Shown piece by piece: positions 29,420-38,225 of a stretch of DNA of 64,000 nucleotides. The notes beneath the pieces are model-generated. The model saw only the letters and a program-made list of their open reading frames with translations, did no database searches and had not been told where the DNA came from. The translations under genes and the position numbers were made by a program. The DNA is taken from NCBI RefSeq assembly GCF_001436695.1, contig NZ_AYZG01000051.1, forward strand, positions 222,358 through 286,357, given 5' to 3'. This DNA is from Lactobacillus taiwanensis DSM 21401 (GTDB lineage Bacteria; Bacillota; Bacilli; Lactobacillales; Lactobacillaceae). The stretch's first letter is position 1; every line of letters begins with the position of its first letter.

Positions 29420-30276
29420 TAATAGTCCTCCGTTGTATAGAAAACTGCATAAGCCCCGCTACCAGCGTGAGTTGCAATAATTGGACTAGTAACACGAATT
29501 AACACCTTAATATCAGGATTAATTTCTTTAATTTTTTCACCTAATGCTTGCATATCTTCTAAAGTATCAACGTAAGAAATGGATACTTCTTTAAGTTCAT
29601 GCTTATGCTCTTCTACGTACTTTAAAATTCGTTTATCAAAATTCTTAGAGAATTTCTTGCCACGTCCCTTTTTAGCAACATCTAGGTTACCATCAGGCAT
29701 GTGCAATTCAATTCTAATATTTAATAAAGTGGCAATCTTACCAGCTACCGGCCCCAGACGACCACCTTTAATCAAATTATCAAGATTTACGACAATCATT
29801 CTCAATTTTTGATTTTGCTTAAGCTTTTCAATATGAGCAAGGATTTCTTCGAGACTTTTGCCTTCCTGTGCATCCTTAGCCGCAGCTAAAACTTGATATG
29901 CTTCTGCACGATCAGTAAGCTCAGAATCCACCAAACTAATCTGATCACTCTTACCAATCAAATCGGCTGCCTGTCTAGCAGCTTCAATAGTTCCACTTAA
30001 AGAACGGGCAAGAAAAATTCCGACAACTTGACTGCCATCTTCGGTTAATTCTCTGAATACTTTTTCAAAAACTCCAATAGACGGTTGACTAGTCTTAGGC
30101 AATTCTTTTGATTCATCCATCTTTTTTACAAATTCTTCGCGGCTAATGTCGACGCCATCTGTGTAAGTCTGACCATCAATAGTAATAGTTAATGGAACTA
30201 CTGTAATATTATATTTATCAATTTCTTCAGGAGTTAATTGAACTGAGGAATCAGTTACTACTTTAATCTTAGCCAT
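29419..30276 (-). CDS. DegV-family fatty-acid-binding protein
   Basis: 285 residues. DegV/FakB proteins bind a fatty acid for phosphorylation by FakA. The N-terminal [13 protein letters not shown], the TSQPSIG motif, [10 protein letters not shown] and the [11 protein letters not shown] end are typical. No fakA gene is in the window. Starts at ATG 30276 and heads the degV-yozE-ctpA-rbgA-rnhB run. Confidence 0.92.
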   Translation of the reverse strand: MAKIKVVTDSSVQLTPEEIDKYNITVVPLTITIDGQTYTDGVDISREEFVKKMDESKELPKTSQPSIGVFEKVFRELTEDGSQVVGIFLARSLSGTIEAARQAADLIGKSDQISLVDSELTDRAEAYQVLAAAKDAQEGKSLEEILAHIEKLKQNQKLRMIVVNLDNLIKGGRLGPVAGKIATLLNIRIELHMPDGNLDVAKKGRGKKFSKNFDKRILKYVEEHKHELKEVSISYVDTLEDMQALGEKIKEINPDIKVLIRVTSPIIATHAGSGAYAVFYTTEDY

Positions 30277-30418
30277 TCTAGCTCCTATCCCCTATTCTTC
30301 TTTAATTATTATTCTATGTTAGAATTTATTAAGTACAACCTCAAGTATATCAAAAATACAAAAATGAGTTAAAATTTATTAAATAGATTATAAAGTTATT
30401 ATAAGGCGGAATAAATGA

Positions 30419-31084
30419 ATGTCTTTTAAACAATTGTGGCAAGAACCAAAGAATCAATCTAAAACCTATAACATTTTGAACAACATTTTTAGTGCCATCA
30501 CTCATGGTATCGGCTTTGGACTAGCTGTGGCAGGCTTAGTAATTTTGATTGTTAGAGCAGCTCATACAGGAAGTGCCTTAAGGGTGACAGCTTTTACTCT
30601 TTATGGCTCTAGTTTGGTTATCCTTTATCTTTTTTCAACACTCTATCATAGTTTGATTTTTACCCGAGCTAGGCGAGTGTTTCAAATATTCGATCACTCT
30701 TCAATTTTTATTTTAATTACTGGAACCTACACTCCTTATACCTTAGTCGCAATCGGCGGTGTTAAGGGATGGATTATGTTCGGTATTATCCTAGCGCTCG
30801 CAATCTTTGGCATTTTATTTTATATTTTCAATCAAGGAAAACATGTGATCTTAGATACAATTTTGTATGTCTTAATGGGATGGATCGTAATTATTGCTTC
30901 AAGCACACTCTATCCCGTATTAGGGCCTACTGGATTTTGGCTTTTAGTCTGGGGCGGAGTTGCTTATACGGTCGGAGCAGTCCTGTTCTCAATGTGCGGT
31001 GTTCCTTATATTCACGTTATTTGGCACATGTTCGTTTTACTTGGATCAATTTTGATGTATTTTTCAATTTTACTTTACGTTTAA
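30419..31084 (+). CDS. Hemolysin III/YqfA-family membrane protein
   Basis: 221 residues with seven helices of the PAQR/hemolysin-III family. Conserved metal-ligand-like residues appear in NNIFSAITHGIG, STLYHS, FDHSSIFILITGTYTP and IWHMFVLLGS. Despite the family name a hemolytic role is not established. ATG 30419 with AAGGCGGA upstream. Monocistronic, with a terminator shared with cca. Confidence 0.9.
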   Translation: MSFKQLWQEPKNQSKTYNILNNIFSAITHGIGFGLAVAGLVILIVRAAHTGSALRVTAFTLYGSSLVILYLFSTLYHSLIFTRARRVFQIFDHSSIFILITGTYTPYTLVAIGGVKGWIMFGIILALAIFGILFYIFNQGKHVILDTILYVLMGWIVIIASSTLYPVLGPTGFWLLVWGGVAYTVGAVLFSMCGVPYIHVIWHMFVLLGSILMYFSILLYV

Positions 31085-31124
31085 AAAATAGGCTAGTGAT
31101 TTTCTTCTTCACTAGCCTATTTTG
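31085..31124. terminator. Bidirectional terminator between yqfA-like gene and cca
   Basis: AAAATAGGCTAGTG and CACTAGCCTATTTT form a 14-bp stem between convergent genes. Confidence 0.9.
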
Positions 31125-32321
31125 CTAATTATTTAAAGCTATATATTCAGTAATCGCTTCTTCATTATTGCTTACAATGCCTTCAAGCACTGCCTTTTTA
31201 ATTTCTTCTAGTAGAAGACCAACTCTTGGTCCTGCTGGAATACCATTCTTTAATAAAAAGTGCCCATCTACTACCAAATCGTGACTATCCTTAATTGGCA
31301 ACGCTTCATATCTATCTACTAAAGCTCTACCATTAATCGGCTGCCCTAAAATATTAGCAAGATCAATAGTTGAAACAATCGTTCTTAAACCTGCTTTATA
31401 TAGATTATAATTATTTGGTGCACGTGAACTAATTAGATCAAAGAAACTTACAATATCAGCTACCTGACGTTCCATTGCATTAGAGTTTTTCCAGATACGC
31501 ATAAAGTGAGCAATTTTTTCATTAGGTAATTTCAACAAAATAATCATTAAAGCCCATAGATTAGCTTCTGTAGTAGGACTAAAATTAAGTTGAGGATAAA
31601 GAGCAAGATTTTCTTTTTTACCTTTAAAACCTGGGACTTCTTCAGATAAACCTGTATCTAAAAAGATTTGAAAGGCCTTTTGACTACCCGGTGCAATGCC
31701 CATTTTTACAAATTCATCGCGAATACGCTCAACTGAAATCTTACTAAGCAATTCATGATTGTCACTAATTGCCTGTTCTGTTTCTGGTTCAAGAGTAAAT
31801 TGTAATTGACTCATAAAGCGAACGGCACGCATCATTCTAAGGGCATCTTCGTGGAAACGATTTTCAGCCTTCCCTACCGCACGAATAAGTCGCTTGTCTA
31901 AGTCGCCTAAACCATCGAAGTGATCAACTATGTTACCATCAACGTTCATTGCTAAAGCATTAATAGTAAAATCTCGTCTCTTTAAATCTTCTGACAAATT
32001 TTGTACAAAAGTTACATGATCTGGTCTACGAAAATCTTGATAGCCTGACTCAGTTCTAAAAGTTGTTATTTCGTAACTTTCGCCCCCATAAAGAACAGTT
32101 ACTGTTCCATGCTTAATTCCCGTATCAATTGTTTTCTCAAAAATCTGCTTAATTTCTGCTGGATAAGCGCTAGTTGCAATATCAACATCATGAATATGAC
32201 GCTTCAGGAGTAAATCTCGAACACTGCCTCCAACAAAATAGGCCTCATAGCCTGCTTCATTAATTTTTTTCAAAACTGGAAGCGCAGCAGTAAAAACTTC
32301 CGGTAAATTATCAATCTTCAT
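31125..32321 (-). CDS. cca: CCA-adding tRNA nucleotidyltransferase
   Basis: 398 residues, class II. Adds or repairs the tRNA 3' CCA end. Motifs: [19 protein letters not shown] with the metal-binding Dx[13 protein letters not shown] and [20 protein letters not shown] 32321 (MKIDNLP) is chosen with AGG upstream; a longer frame from 32360 is possible. Its terminator is the hairpin at 31085-31124. Confidence 0.94.
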   Translation of the reverse strand: MKIDNLPEVFTAALPVLKKINEAGYEAYFVGGSVRDLLLKRHIHDVDIATSAYPAEIKQIFEKTIDTGIKHGTVTVLYGGESYEITTFRTESGYQDFRRPDHVTFVQNLSEDLKRRDFTINALAMNVDGNIVDHFDGLGDLDKRLIRAVGKAENRFHEDALRMMRAVRFMSQLQFTLEPETEQAISDNHELLSKISVERIRDEFVKMGIAPGSQKAFQIFLDTGLSEEVPGFKGKKENLALYPQLNFSPTTEANLWALMIILLKLPNEKIAHFMRIWKNSNAMERQVADIVSFFDLISSRAPNNYNLYKAGLRTIVSTIDLANILGQPINGRALVDRYEALPIKDSHDLVVDGHFLLKNGIPAGPRVGLLLEEIKKAVLEGIVSNNEEAITEYIALNN

Positions 32322-32380
32322 ATATTTTCCTATTCCCCTTAAAATTCCGTTGTTCTTCATTATAGAAAGAAGGAAGTAAC

Positions 32381-33000
32381 ATGAATAAAATTTTTAATAA
32401 ATAACTACTTAAACAAGTCTTCTTCATTACTCTAGGCTGCAGCGCTTATGCTTTTAGCTTAGATGCCATCAGCATCCCTAACAAACTTGCTGACGGCGGG
32501 ATCAGTGGGATCGCCCTTTTACTTAGATATTGGTTCCACATCAATCCTGGCTTGTCCACGTTACTTCTAAATATCCCTCTAATTATAATCGGATATCGAT
32601 TTATGGGCAAACGGCCCCTTGCTTTAACCATTTGGGGCACACTTTGCCTATCCTTCTTTTTATCTTTTGGTTGCACATCCCTATTATAAACCAATTGAAT
32701 TTGGAGCATGATCTTTTTATCGCAGGTGTGCTAGCTGGATTATTTTCAGGATTTGGGATTGGGATTGTGTTCAAGTATGGCGGAACTGATATTATCGCTA
32801 GAATACTCGACTTAAAATTAGGTATTCCTGTTGGAAAATCACTTCTTGCTTTAGACGCCTTTGTATTGACTATTCCACTTTCCTACCTCGATATTAAACA
32901 TATGATTTATACTTTACTTGCTAGCTTTATATTATCTCGAATCACAGACTCGATTCAAGCCGGTTCTTACGCAGCACGTGGACTTTTCATTATTTCAGAT
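32381..33000 (+). pseudogene. YitT-family membrane protein, broken
   Basis: Starts ATGAATAAAATTTTTAAT behind AGGAAG, but codon 8 is TAA. The frame then continues with clear YitT sequence (LADGGISGIALLLRYWFHIN, PGLSTLLLNIPLIIIGYR). It shifts frame near 32660 and goes on as FIAGVLAGLFSGFGIGIVFKYGG and then AARGLFIIS. The cytoplasmic DUF2179 domain that should follow is replaced by a DUF4143 fragment. Three lesions together leave no functional product. Confidence 0.8.
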
Positions 33001-33591
33001 TTAAATATTAAAGACACACCAGTTTTGGAACGAGTTATTCAAAGCCTCTACTCTTCAATAGGCAGTCAGATTTCTATTAATAAGATAACTAATACTCTCA
33101 AAAGTGCTGGGTATTCTTCTAGCAACAAAACGGTTGATCGACACTTAGGCGGTATTCTAAACAGTCTATTAATGTATGAAGCAAAAAGATATGATATTCG
33201 CGGTCGTCAACTCCTAAACAGTCAGAGCAAATATTATGGCGTTGATATGGGAATTAGAAATATTCTCCTACCTGATCATCAAGAAGACTTCGGACATATT
33301 ATTGAAAATATTGTTTACTTGGAGTTACTTAGACGCAATAAAGCAGTTTACGTTGGAGAAAGCAGTAAATACGAGGTTGATTTTGTCGGGATTAGCGATA
33401 TGAAGCAGCTCTCCTATTATCAAGTTGCTTTAACTACCATGGATGAAAAAGTACTAAAACGTGAATTAAGATCACTAGAGCAAATTCGCGATTCCTACCC
33501 TAAATATCTATTAACTTTAGACACTATCAATCGCACAGCAAATTACAACGGTATCCAAAAACTTAATTTAATTGATTGGCTATTAAGCTAA
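33001..33591 (+). pseudogene. C-terminal part of a DUF4143 ATP-binding protein
   Basis: About 195 residues match the C-terminal half of the AAA/DUF4143 family: ERVIQSLYSSIGSQISINKI, RYDIRGRQLL, KYYGVDMGIRN, ENIVYLELLRR, EVDFVG, YQVALT, YPKYLLTLD, and LIDWLLS at the end. The N-terminal ATPase half is absent. The fragment is fused in frame to the YitT remnant, so one open frame spans both (from about 32670 to 33591). It ends normally and is followed by a hairpin terminator. Confidence 0.8.
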
Positions 33592-33600
33592 TTAACATGC

Positions 33601-33634
33601 CAATAGATCAATGTGAGATCTATTGCAACTTTTT
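33601..33634 (+). terminator. Terminator after DUF4143 fragment
   Basis: CAATAGATC and GATCTATTG form a 9-bp stem followed by CAACTTTTTAT. Confidence 0.7.
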
Positions 33635-33760
33635 ATATTCCTTAACTCTTGCAAATTTTCGCGCGTAATACAAAAGTTGAAATAAGGATCCTATAATATC
33701 AACATTTTTTAGCATTTTAGAAAGCGAAAGTTTATTTTTCAATCTATTTGCGGTTAAAAA

Positions 33761-33833
33761 AACGTTCGAAAAGCTTTTCGACCGTTTTTATTGCGCACGT
33801 AAAATTGTTACCCATTTAGACTTTAACTATAAT
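33761..33833 (+). promoter_or_regulatory. Hairpin and promoter-like pair, antisense to sigma-like gene
   Basis: A stem built on CGAAAAGCTTTTCG lies at 33761-33786. TTGTTA at 33805-33810 and TATAAT at 33828-33833 are separated by exactly 17 bases on the plus strand. A transcript from here would run into the 3' end of the sigma-like gene in antisense. The match may be chance in AT-rich DNA. The rest of the gap 33635-33847 shows nothing else clear. Confidence 0.3.
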
Positions 33834-33847
33834 ATTTCTTTTGCTAA

Positions 33848-34948
33848 TTACCAACTATAAGGTAATTGATTATGTTCATCTTTAATTTCAAATACTTCAT
33901 AATTCATATTCAGAAATTCTTGTACTTGTTCACTACGCTCTGGAGTTTTTAATTTTTTTATTGCCTTATTTATAATTTGTCTAATTCGATACTCATTTAC
34001 GCCAAAAATTCTTGCAATATCGCTTACACTTCTAACTTTTCCTACCTGTTCTTCTTCATCATCAAAACTATCAATGTAGTAACGCAATCGTAGAACGCTA
34101 TCTTCCCGATCAGTTAATATATCTAAAACTATATCTAATTTATCTTGCAACGTCGCATAGGGTTTTGAACCCCATCGATTATTAAAACAATAAGTGTTTT
34201 GATCAATTGTATTATTTAACTCTTTTGGCGGTAGTAAAGTAATCTCATCTATTACTACAAAATACGGAAGATTTTTTGAGGGTTCATTTTCATTAAGAAC
34301 GACTAGCTGTCTTTCTTGCTTTTTTAATTTAGCGAATTTATTTGCATTTATATCGACCTTGCCAATCTGCTTACGAACTTTTGCAAGCTCATCTTTATAG
34401 CTTCTTTTAGGCCTTCCATATAAGCTATCATACTTTATTTTTTTATCCACCCACTTTTCAGCTTGCTGCTGTTTTTTCTTAAGCAAGGGAATACGTATAA
34501 TTTGCGATCTAGTTCCGTGTAATTGGTCGCCATCTTTATTAAAAGCGTACGTCATTGCATTTATAACATAGGTAGAGATTTTTAGATTTTGATTTTTTTT
34601 TAGATCTTGAATCAATTTATCAATAGTATTTATGGCTAAAGATTCAACTATAAATGTTATTTTGTTTTTAAATTGAATATAAGGATAAGCATAGTACGGA
34701 TATTCTTCTTTATGTACCTTGTCGTATATTTTCTTAGTGATCAAATTAGCATTTAAAATTAATAATGCAATTGCCTTGTTCCACCAATCATTCTTAGACA
34801 AAATGATCTTGGTATTTAAAGACTCATAATCATCGCTATTAAATTTAAACATTCCAAAATTGATTTGATACAATTCATGCAAATCTTCAAGATCATCAGT
34901 AAATCTAGGAACTTTAATTACAAAGTTTTTATCAATTCTTATTTCCAT
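33848..34948 (-). CDS. Divergent sigma-70-family (RpoD-like) factor
   Basis: 366 residues. The C-terminus is region 4: LDILTDREDSVLRLRYYID (about 276-294), then the helix-turn-helix VSDIARIFGVNEYRIRQI (about 308-325) and KAIKKLKTPERS, close to the RpoD pattern. The N-terminal half fits regions 2-3.0: ALLILNANLITKKI, DKLIQDLKKNQNLKISTYVIN and RSQIIRIPLLKK, matching STYA...RTIRIP of RpoD. A Lys-rich stretch of about 110 residues separates the halves. It is much more diverged than a housekeeping sigma and sits in an accessory region. Regulon and anti-sigma are unknown; the ribosome site is weak. Confidence 0.7.
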   Translation of the reverse strand: MEIRIDKNFVIKVPRFTDDLEDLHELYQINFGMFKFNSDDYESLNTKIILSKNDWWNKAIALLILNANLITKKIYDKVHKEEYPYYAYPYIQFKNKITFIVESLAINTIDKLIQDLKKNQNLKISTYVINAMTYAFNKDGDQLHGTRSQIIRIPLLKKKQQQAEKWVDKKIKYDSLYGRPKRSYKDELAKVRKQIGKVDINANKFAKLKKQERQLVVLNENEPSKNLPYFVVIDEITLLPPKELNNTIDQNTYCFNNRWGSKPYATLQDKLDIVLDILTDREDSVLRLRYYIDSFDDEEEQVGKVRSVSDIARIFGVNEYRIRQIINKAIKKLKTPERSEQVQEFLNMNYEVFEIKDEHNQLPYSW

Positions 34949-34987
34949 ATCTTCAAATTCAATTCCTGTTTTTATATTTGTTAATGA

Positions 34988-35140
34988 TTATAACCGAAAT
35001 ATTAATTTAGAATTCGACTTAATTTGACCGATAGTCATATCATCATCAAGCTTGTTAACCATTAAGGGATGCTTATAGAAAAAATGTTCTATAAATTTAT
35101 TTTCATCTATATTTCTTAAGACTTCTTGCACTGTTCTCAT
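34988..35140 (-). CDS. 50-residue ORF, possible gene remnant
   Basis: An open frame encoding 50 residues, MRTVQEVLRNIDENKFIEHF at the start and DDDMTIGQIKSNSKL near the end. It lies between the Mrr gene and the sigma-like gene on the same strand. The composition looks protein-like, and the DMTIGQI segment resembles the N-terminal parts of small Firmicute proteins, but no Shine-Dalgarno is evident. It may be a truncated gene. Confidence 0.35.
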   Translation of the reverse strand: MRTVQEVLRNIDENKFIEHFFYKHPLMVNKLDDDMTIGQIKSNSKLIFRL

Positions 35141-35179
35141 GTGATTATACAACTTTCATATACAATAATCTGCTAATCT

Positions 35180-36121
35180 TTATTCTTCAAAAAAATCATC
35201 ATCAATATCATACAATTCATAAGTTTGACTGACCTGTACGCCGACCTTATATTGAATCATTAAATTAGTAAGCATTTCACCATCAACTAAGGCAATATTT
35301 AATTGTTTAGCTGCTTCTCGTGCATCACTGGTAAATGACGAAGTAGTTATAAATACTCCACGATCTGCTTGCTTACGTCTAAGTGCACCAAAGAAACTAT
35401 TAATTTCAGGACTGCCTACAACATTCTTTTCTGAATATCTTTTAACTTGCACATAAACTGTACGTAATCCTAGTGGATCTTGATTAATGATTCCGTCAAT
35501 ACCACCGTCATTAGATTTCTGAGTTACGACGGATTGTCCATTAGTCCCTTTATAGCCCATCTCATTTAAGAGCTTAACCATCATATGCTCAAATTGATAA
35601 GGATCCGTACTACGTAATTTAGCAATTAATTTTTCCGATAAATCACTACTTTGCTTATCAAACCAATCTTTGATTTGTTTTTCAGTTAATTCAAAAGTCT
35701 GATCTTCAGCGATATCATTATCAATTTCTTTTTTATTTTTTAACTTATTTTGATGTTCAATGTACGCTGCCTGAGAATGAACAAAATCACGTGTAATATT
35801 CAGTCCGTATTTATATAATGCTTCTTTTCCTGTTTCACTTATCCTATAGATACTTCTTCTGGGTGAATTAAGTAAACCCGATAATTTTAGCTCACTTAAG
35901 GCCCACCCGACACGATTATATGCAATTAAATCGTGATATTTAGATGCATATCTTAATTTAGCAAGTTCTTCAGGTAAATTAACTTCATCTAAAACAGCTT
36001 GATCCAATTCTTTCCCTCTCCATTCTCTTTTAGTACTTGCCACCTGCAATACAGGACCTAGAAAAGCATCCCAAGTTGGCATTCCATTATCACTATGTTT
36101 CAGTGTTTTATAATCAATCAT
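35180..36121 (-). CDS. Mrr-type restriction endonuclease 1
   Basis: 313 residues. The N-terminal winged-helix Mrr_N-like domain is at about 5-115 (GPVLQVAS, VGWALSELKLSGLL, RRSIYRISETG). The C-terminal PD-(D/E)xK domain at about 165-300 has GYKGTNGQ, NDGGIDGII (Asp) and YVQVKRY (Gln-Val-Lys), then GVFITTSSF. Such enzymes cut DNA with foreign or modified bases (type IV restriction). It shares the tail TYEL...DDFFE with the second Mrr at 38226, so the two look like paralogues. Confidence 0.85.
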   Translation of the reverse strand: MIDYKTLKHSDNGMPTWDAFLGPVLQVASTKREWRGKELDQAVLDEVNLPEELAKLRYASKYHDLIAYNRVGWALSELKLSGLLNSPRRSIYRISETGKEALYKYGLNITRDFVHSQAAYIEHQNKLKNKKEIDNDIAEDQTFELTEKQIKDWFDKQSSDLSEKLIAKLRSTDPYQFEHMMVKLLNEMGYKGTNGQSVVTQKSNDGGIDGIINQDPLGLRTVYVQVKRYSEKNVVGSPEINSFFGALRRKQADRGVFITTSSFTSDAREAAKQLNIALVDGEMLTNLMIQYKVGVQVSQTYELYDIDDDFFEE

Positions 36122-36139
36122 TATCTAAAAAATCCTATA

Positions 36140-36993
36140 TTATTTATTTTTTGCTACTCGATACTTAGTACTGCGTCCACTACCAATTTTTGTAGCATAA
36201 CCATCATCAATTAGTTTTTAATCACATCTAAAGTCTTAGTTCTCCCAAAACCAGTCATTTGAACAATTTCTGAAGTACTCAATTCTTTATCTTCCAGTAC
36301 ACTATAAACTTTTTGTTCATCTCCAGTTAAATCTTGAAGCGATTCTTGAACAACTGGGAGTTTAATAGTTATTGAATTATCATAAATCAGAAATTGTGGT
36401 TGAATAATGCTATGGCTATATTCTTTTAAAATACGCTGTACACCAGTTCCAAATTGTTCAATTAAGCCTAAACGGAAAAACATGCCTGAAATAATTGGAT
36501 TTCTTAAAATAGAAATCTGGCCTGCTAAATATTCTTCTTTGCCCAAGCCATCTGGCAAGCCACCTGGAGAAGTAATTTCAATTCGATCATCAAATATGGA
36601 AATTTTAATTTGAGTATTTACATCCCATGTACGTTGAACTAAAGCATTTGTTACAGCTTCTCGAAAGGCTTTTTCGGGAATAGATTGTATCGTCTTTCGC
36701 TCAGATCCAATAATTTCTTAGCGCTGATAATATTGACGATATTTTTCAATTGCTTGCTTATTTTCTTCAAGAATAGACATCTACTCATAAGCCCGCTGAT
36801 CAAGTATAATGTTAATAGTCTCACCGAATCTTACAATATCAATTCCGCGATAATTATTTTTATCTGCTAAGAGAGTACCAGTATTGGTATAGTGACTATC
36901 TCTATTTTTAAATTCTAAGGCAATCAAAATGTCATCAGTTATTTTTCTAATGCCTAATTCATCCTTTCCAATATCTTTCTTGATCAGTAGATA
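36140..36993 (-). pseudogene. AlbA_2 / divergent AAA ATP-binding protein, decayed
   Basis: One frame reads continuously from about 36993 down with family sequence (DILIALEFKNRDSHYTNTG, LLADKN). It is interrupted by TAG at 36781-36783 and TAA at 36718-36720. It then continues as IPEKAFREAVTNALVQR, IEITSPGGLPDG, FFRLGLIEQFGTGVQRI and a C-terminal winged helix. A frameshift near 36220 precedes the natural end KYRVAKNK. The N-terminal AlbA_2 domain is lost. Related proteins are putative transcriptional regulators or helicase-like ATPases. Confidence 0.75.
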
Positions 36994-37114
36994 CTAAGCT
37001 ATCATACGACCTATTTTTACACATATTCGTTTACCTAATCTTGAGTTATATCAAAAATTTTTTGACTAATTTCAAATTTTCTTGAACGCTACACTTCTAT
37101 ATTCCTTAGACAAT

Positions 37115-37677
37115 TTACATGCTTCCTAATTGGCGACAACACGATCTGTCTACTATTTTTCCTACAAAAGTATGAGGAGAAATATCACCATAGCCAACAG
37201 TCGTTGCAGTAGCAATCGCCCACCAAAATGACTGAGCTAAGGAAACATGCTCGGTCATAGAGTAAGTAATAGCGCCAATAATTAAAAGGCTAAGACTAGT
37301 ATATAAATTAAACCATTAGTATAAAGAATTTTTCTCAATCTACCAGTTAAACCAACTAAGTGCAAAACTCTAAGTAAGCGTGTAATTCTTGCTACTCTCC
37401 CTAGTCGAGCTAGTCTGAAAAGTGTAAAAACTCCATTTACAGGGATAATTGATAATAAGTCGAAAATATTATGCTTGAAGAAACTCCATTTATTTTTTGC
37501 AATAGTCAGTCGATAAAAATAGTCGATTGCAAAAATTACTAAGATACCATTGTCTATCCACATCCATACCCCAGTGTCTAAATTGATAATCGAAGCATAG
37601 TCTAGAATGACAAGAATAATAGATATTACGGCCAGAATAGCCATTATGAAGTTATATAGTTTTTCTTTTTTGGACAT
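37115..37677 (-). pseudogene. Voltage-gated potassium channel family gene, frameshifted
   Basis: The first 131 residues hold the voltage-sensor helices, including the Arg-rich S4 (FRLARLGRVARITRLLRVL). The frame stops at 37282-37284. One extra base in the T-run there would restore the pore segment [19 protein letters not shown], which carries the TVGYGD selectivity filter. The channel sequence ends abruptly after GKIV, so the C-terminal part is also deleted. Unlikely to give a working channel. It starts six bases before the end of the lipoprotein gene. Confidence 0.8.
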
Positions 37678-37682
37678 TTTAT

Positions 37683-38219
37683 TTAATTATTATTTTGTTC
37701 CATATTATGTTGAGTTTGTAATTCGCCAGAAGTTTTCATATTATCTGGTACTGCTTCAAGTGCCTGCTTAGAACTCATATTGTTATGTTGCATTAAATAA
37801 AGTGAAGGCGAAACGCCGTATTTATTTACGAAATCTGATAAAGAATTAGCCGGTGGCAGTTGAGTCTGTGGCTGCGTATTCTGAGATTGATTAACTTGAG
37901 GTGTATTATTTTGTTTAGAATTTTTTACAGCTTGTTGTGGATTAACCTTATTTTGTAAAGGCTGACTTTGAATATTACTCTTAGATGATTGTTGTACAGT
38001 TTGAGATTGAACTCTCTGCTTTTCACCTGACTTATTATTACTTTTTACAACTTTTCGCTTACTTTTGCTGCTTTTTGCACTTCTCTTTTTTGAGAGTGAC
38101 GCATTATTTGTACTTTTTGTATGTACTACTGTAGAACTATGACTTGAGCAGCCAGTCATGGTAAATAAAAATAATAAACTTAAGCATCCACTTATTACTC
38201 TCAATCTTCTATTCTTCAT
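37683..38219 (-). CDS. Low-complexity lipoprotein
   Basis: 178 residues. The signal peptide ends in the lipobox TMTGC (Cys about 24). A Ser/Lys/Gln/Asn-rich linker (about 25-125) is followed by a short folded part, LSDFVNKYGVSPSLYLMQHN and MSSKQALEAVP. No enzymatic motif is seen; probably a surface-exposed lipoprotein of unknown role. Located seven bases after the Mrr2 gene and just before the channel remnant, on the same strand. Confidence 0.7.
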   Translation of the reverse strand: MKNRRLRVISGCLSLLFLFTMTGCSSHSSTVVHTKSTNNASLSKKRSAKSSKSKRKVVKSNNKSGEKQRVQSQTVQQSSKSNIQSQPLQNKVNPQQAVKNSKQNNTPQVNQSQNTQPQTQLPPANSLSDFVNKYGVSPSLYLMQHNNMSSKQALEAVPDNMKTSGELQTQHNMEQNNN

Positions 38220-38225
38220 GTATAT

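Noticed and set aside
33735-33800. tRNA-like TTCGAA motif near a hairpin
   Set aside because: No acceptor, D or anticodon stems can be drawn around it; a simple stem-loop explains the sequence.
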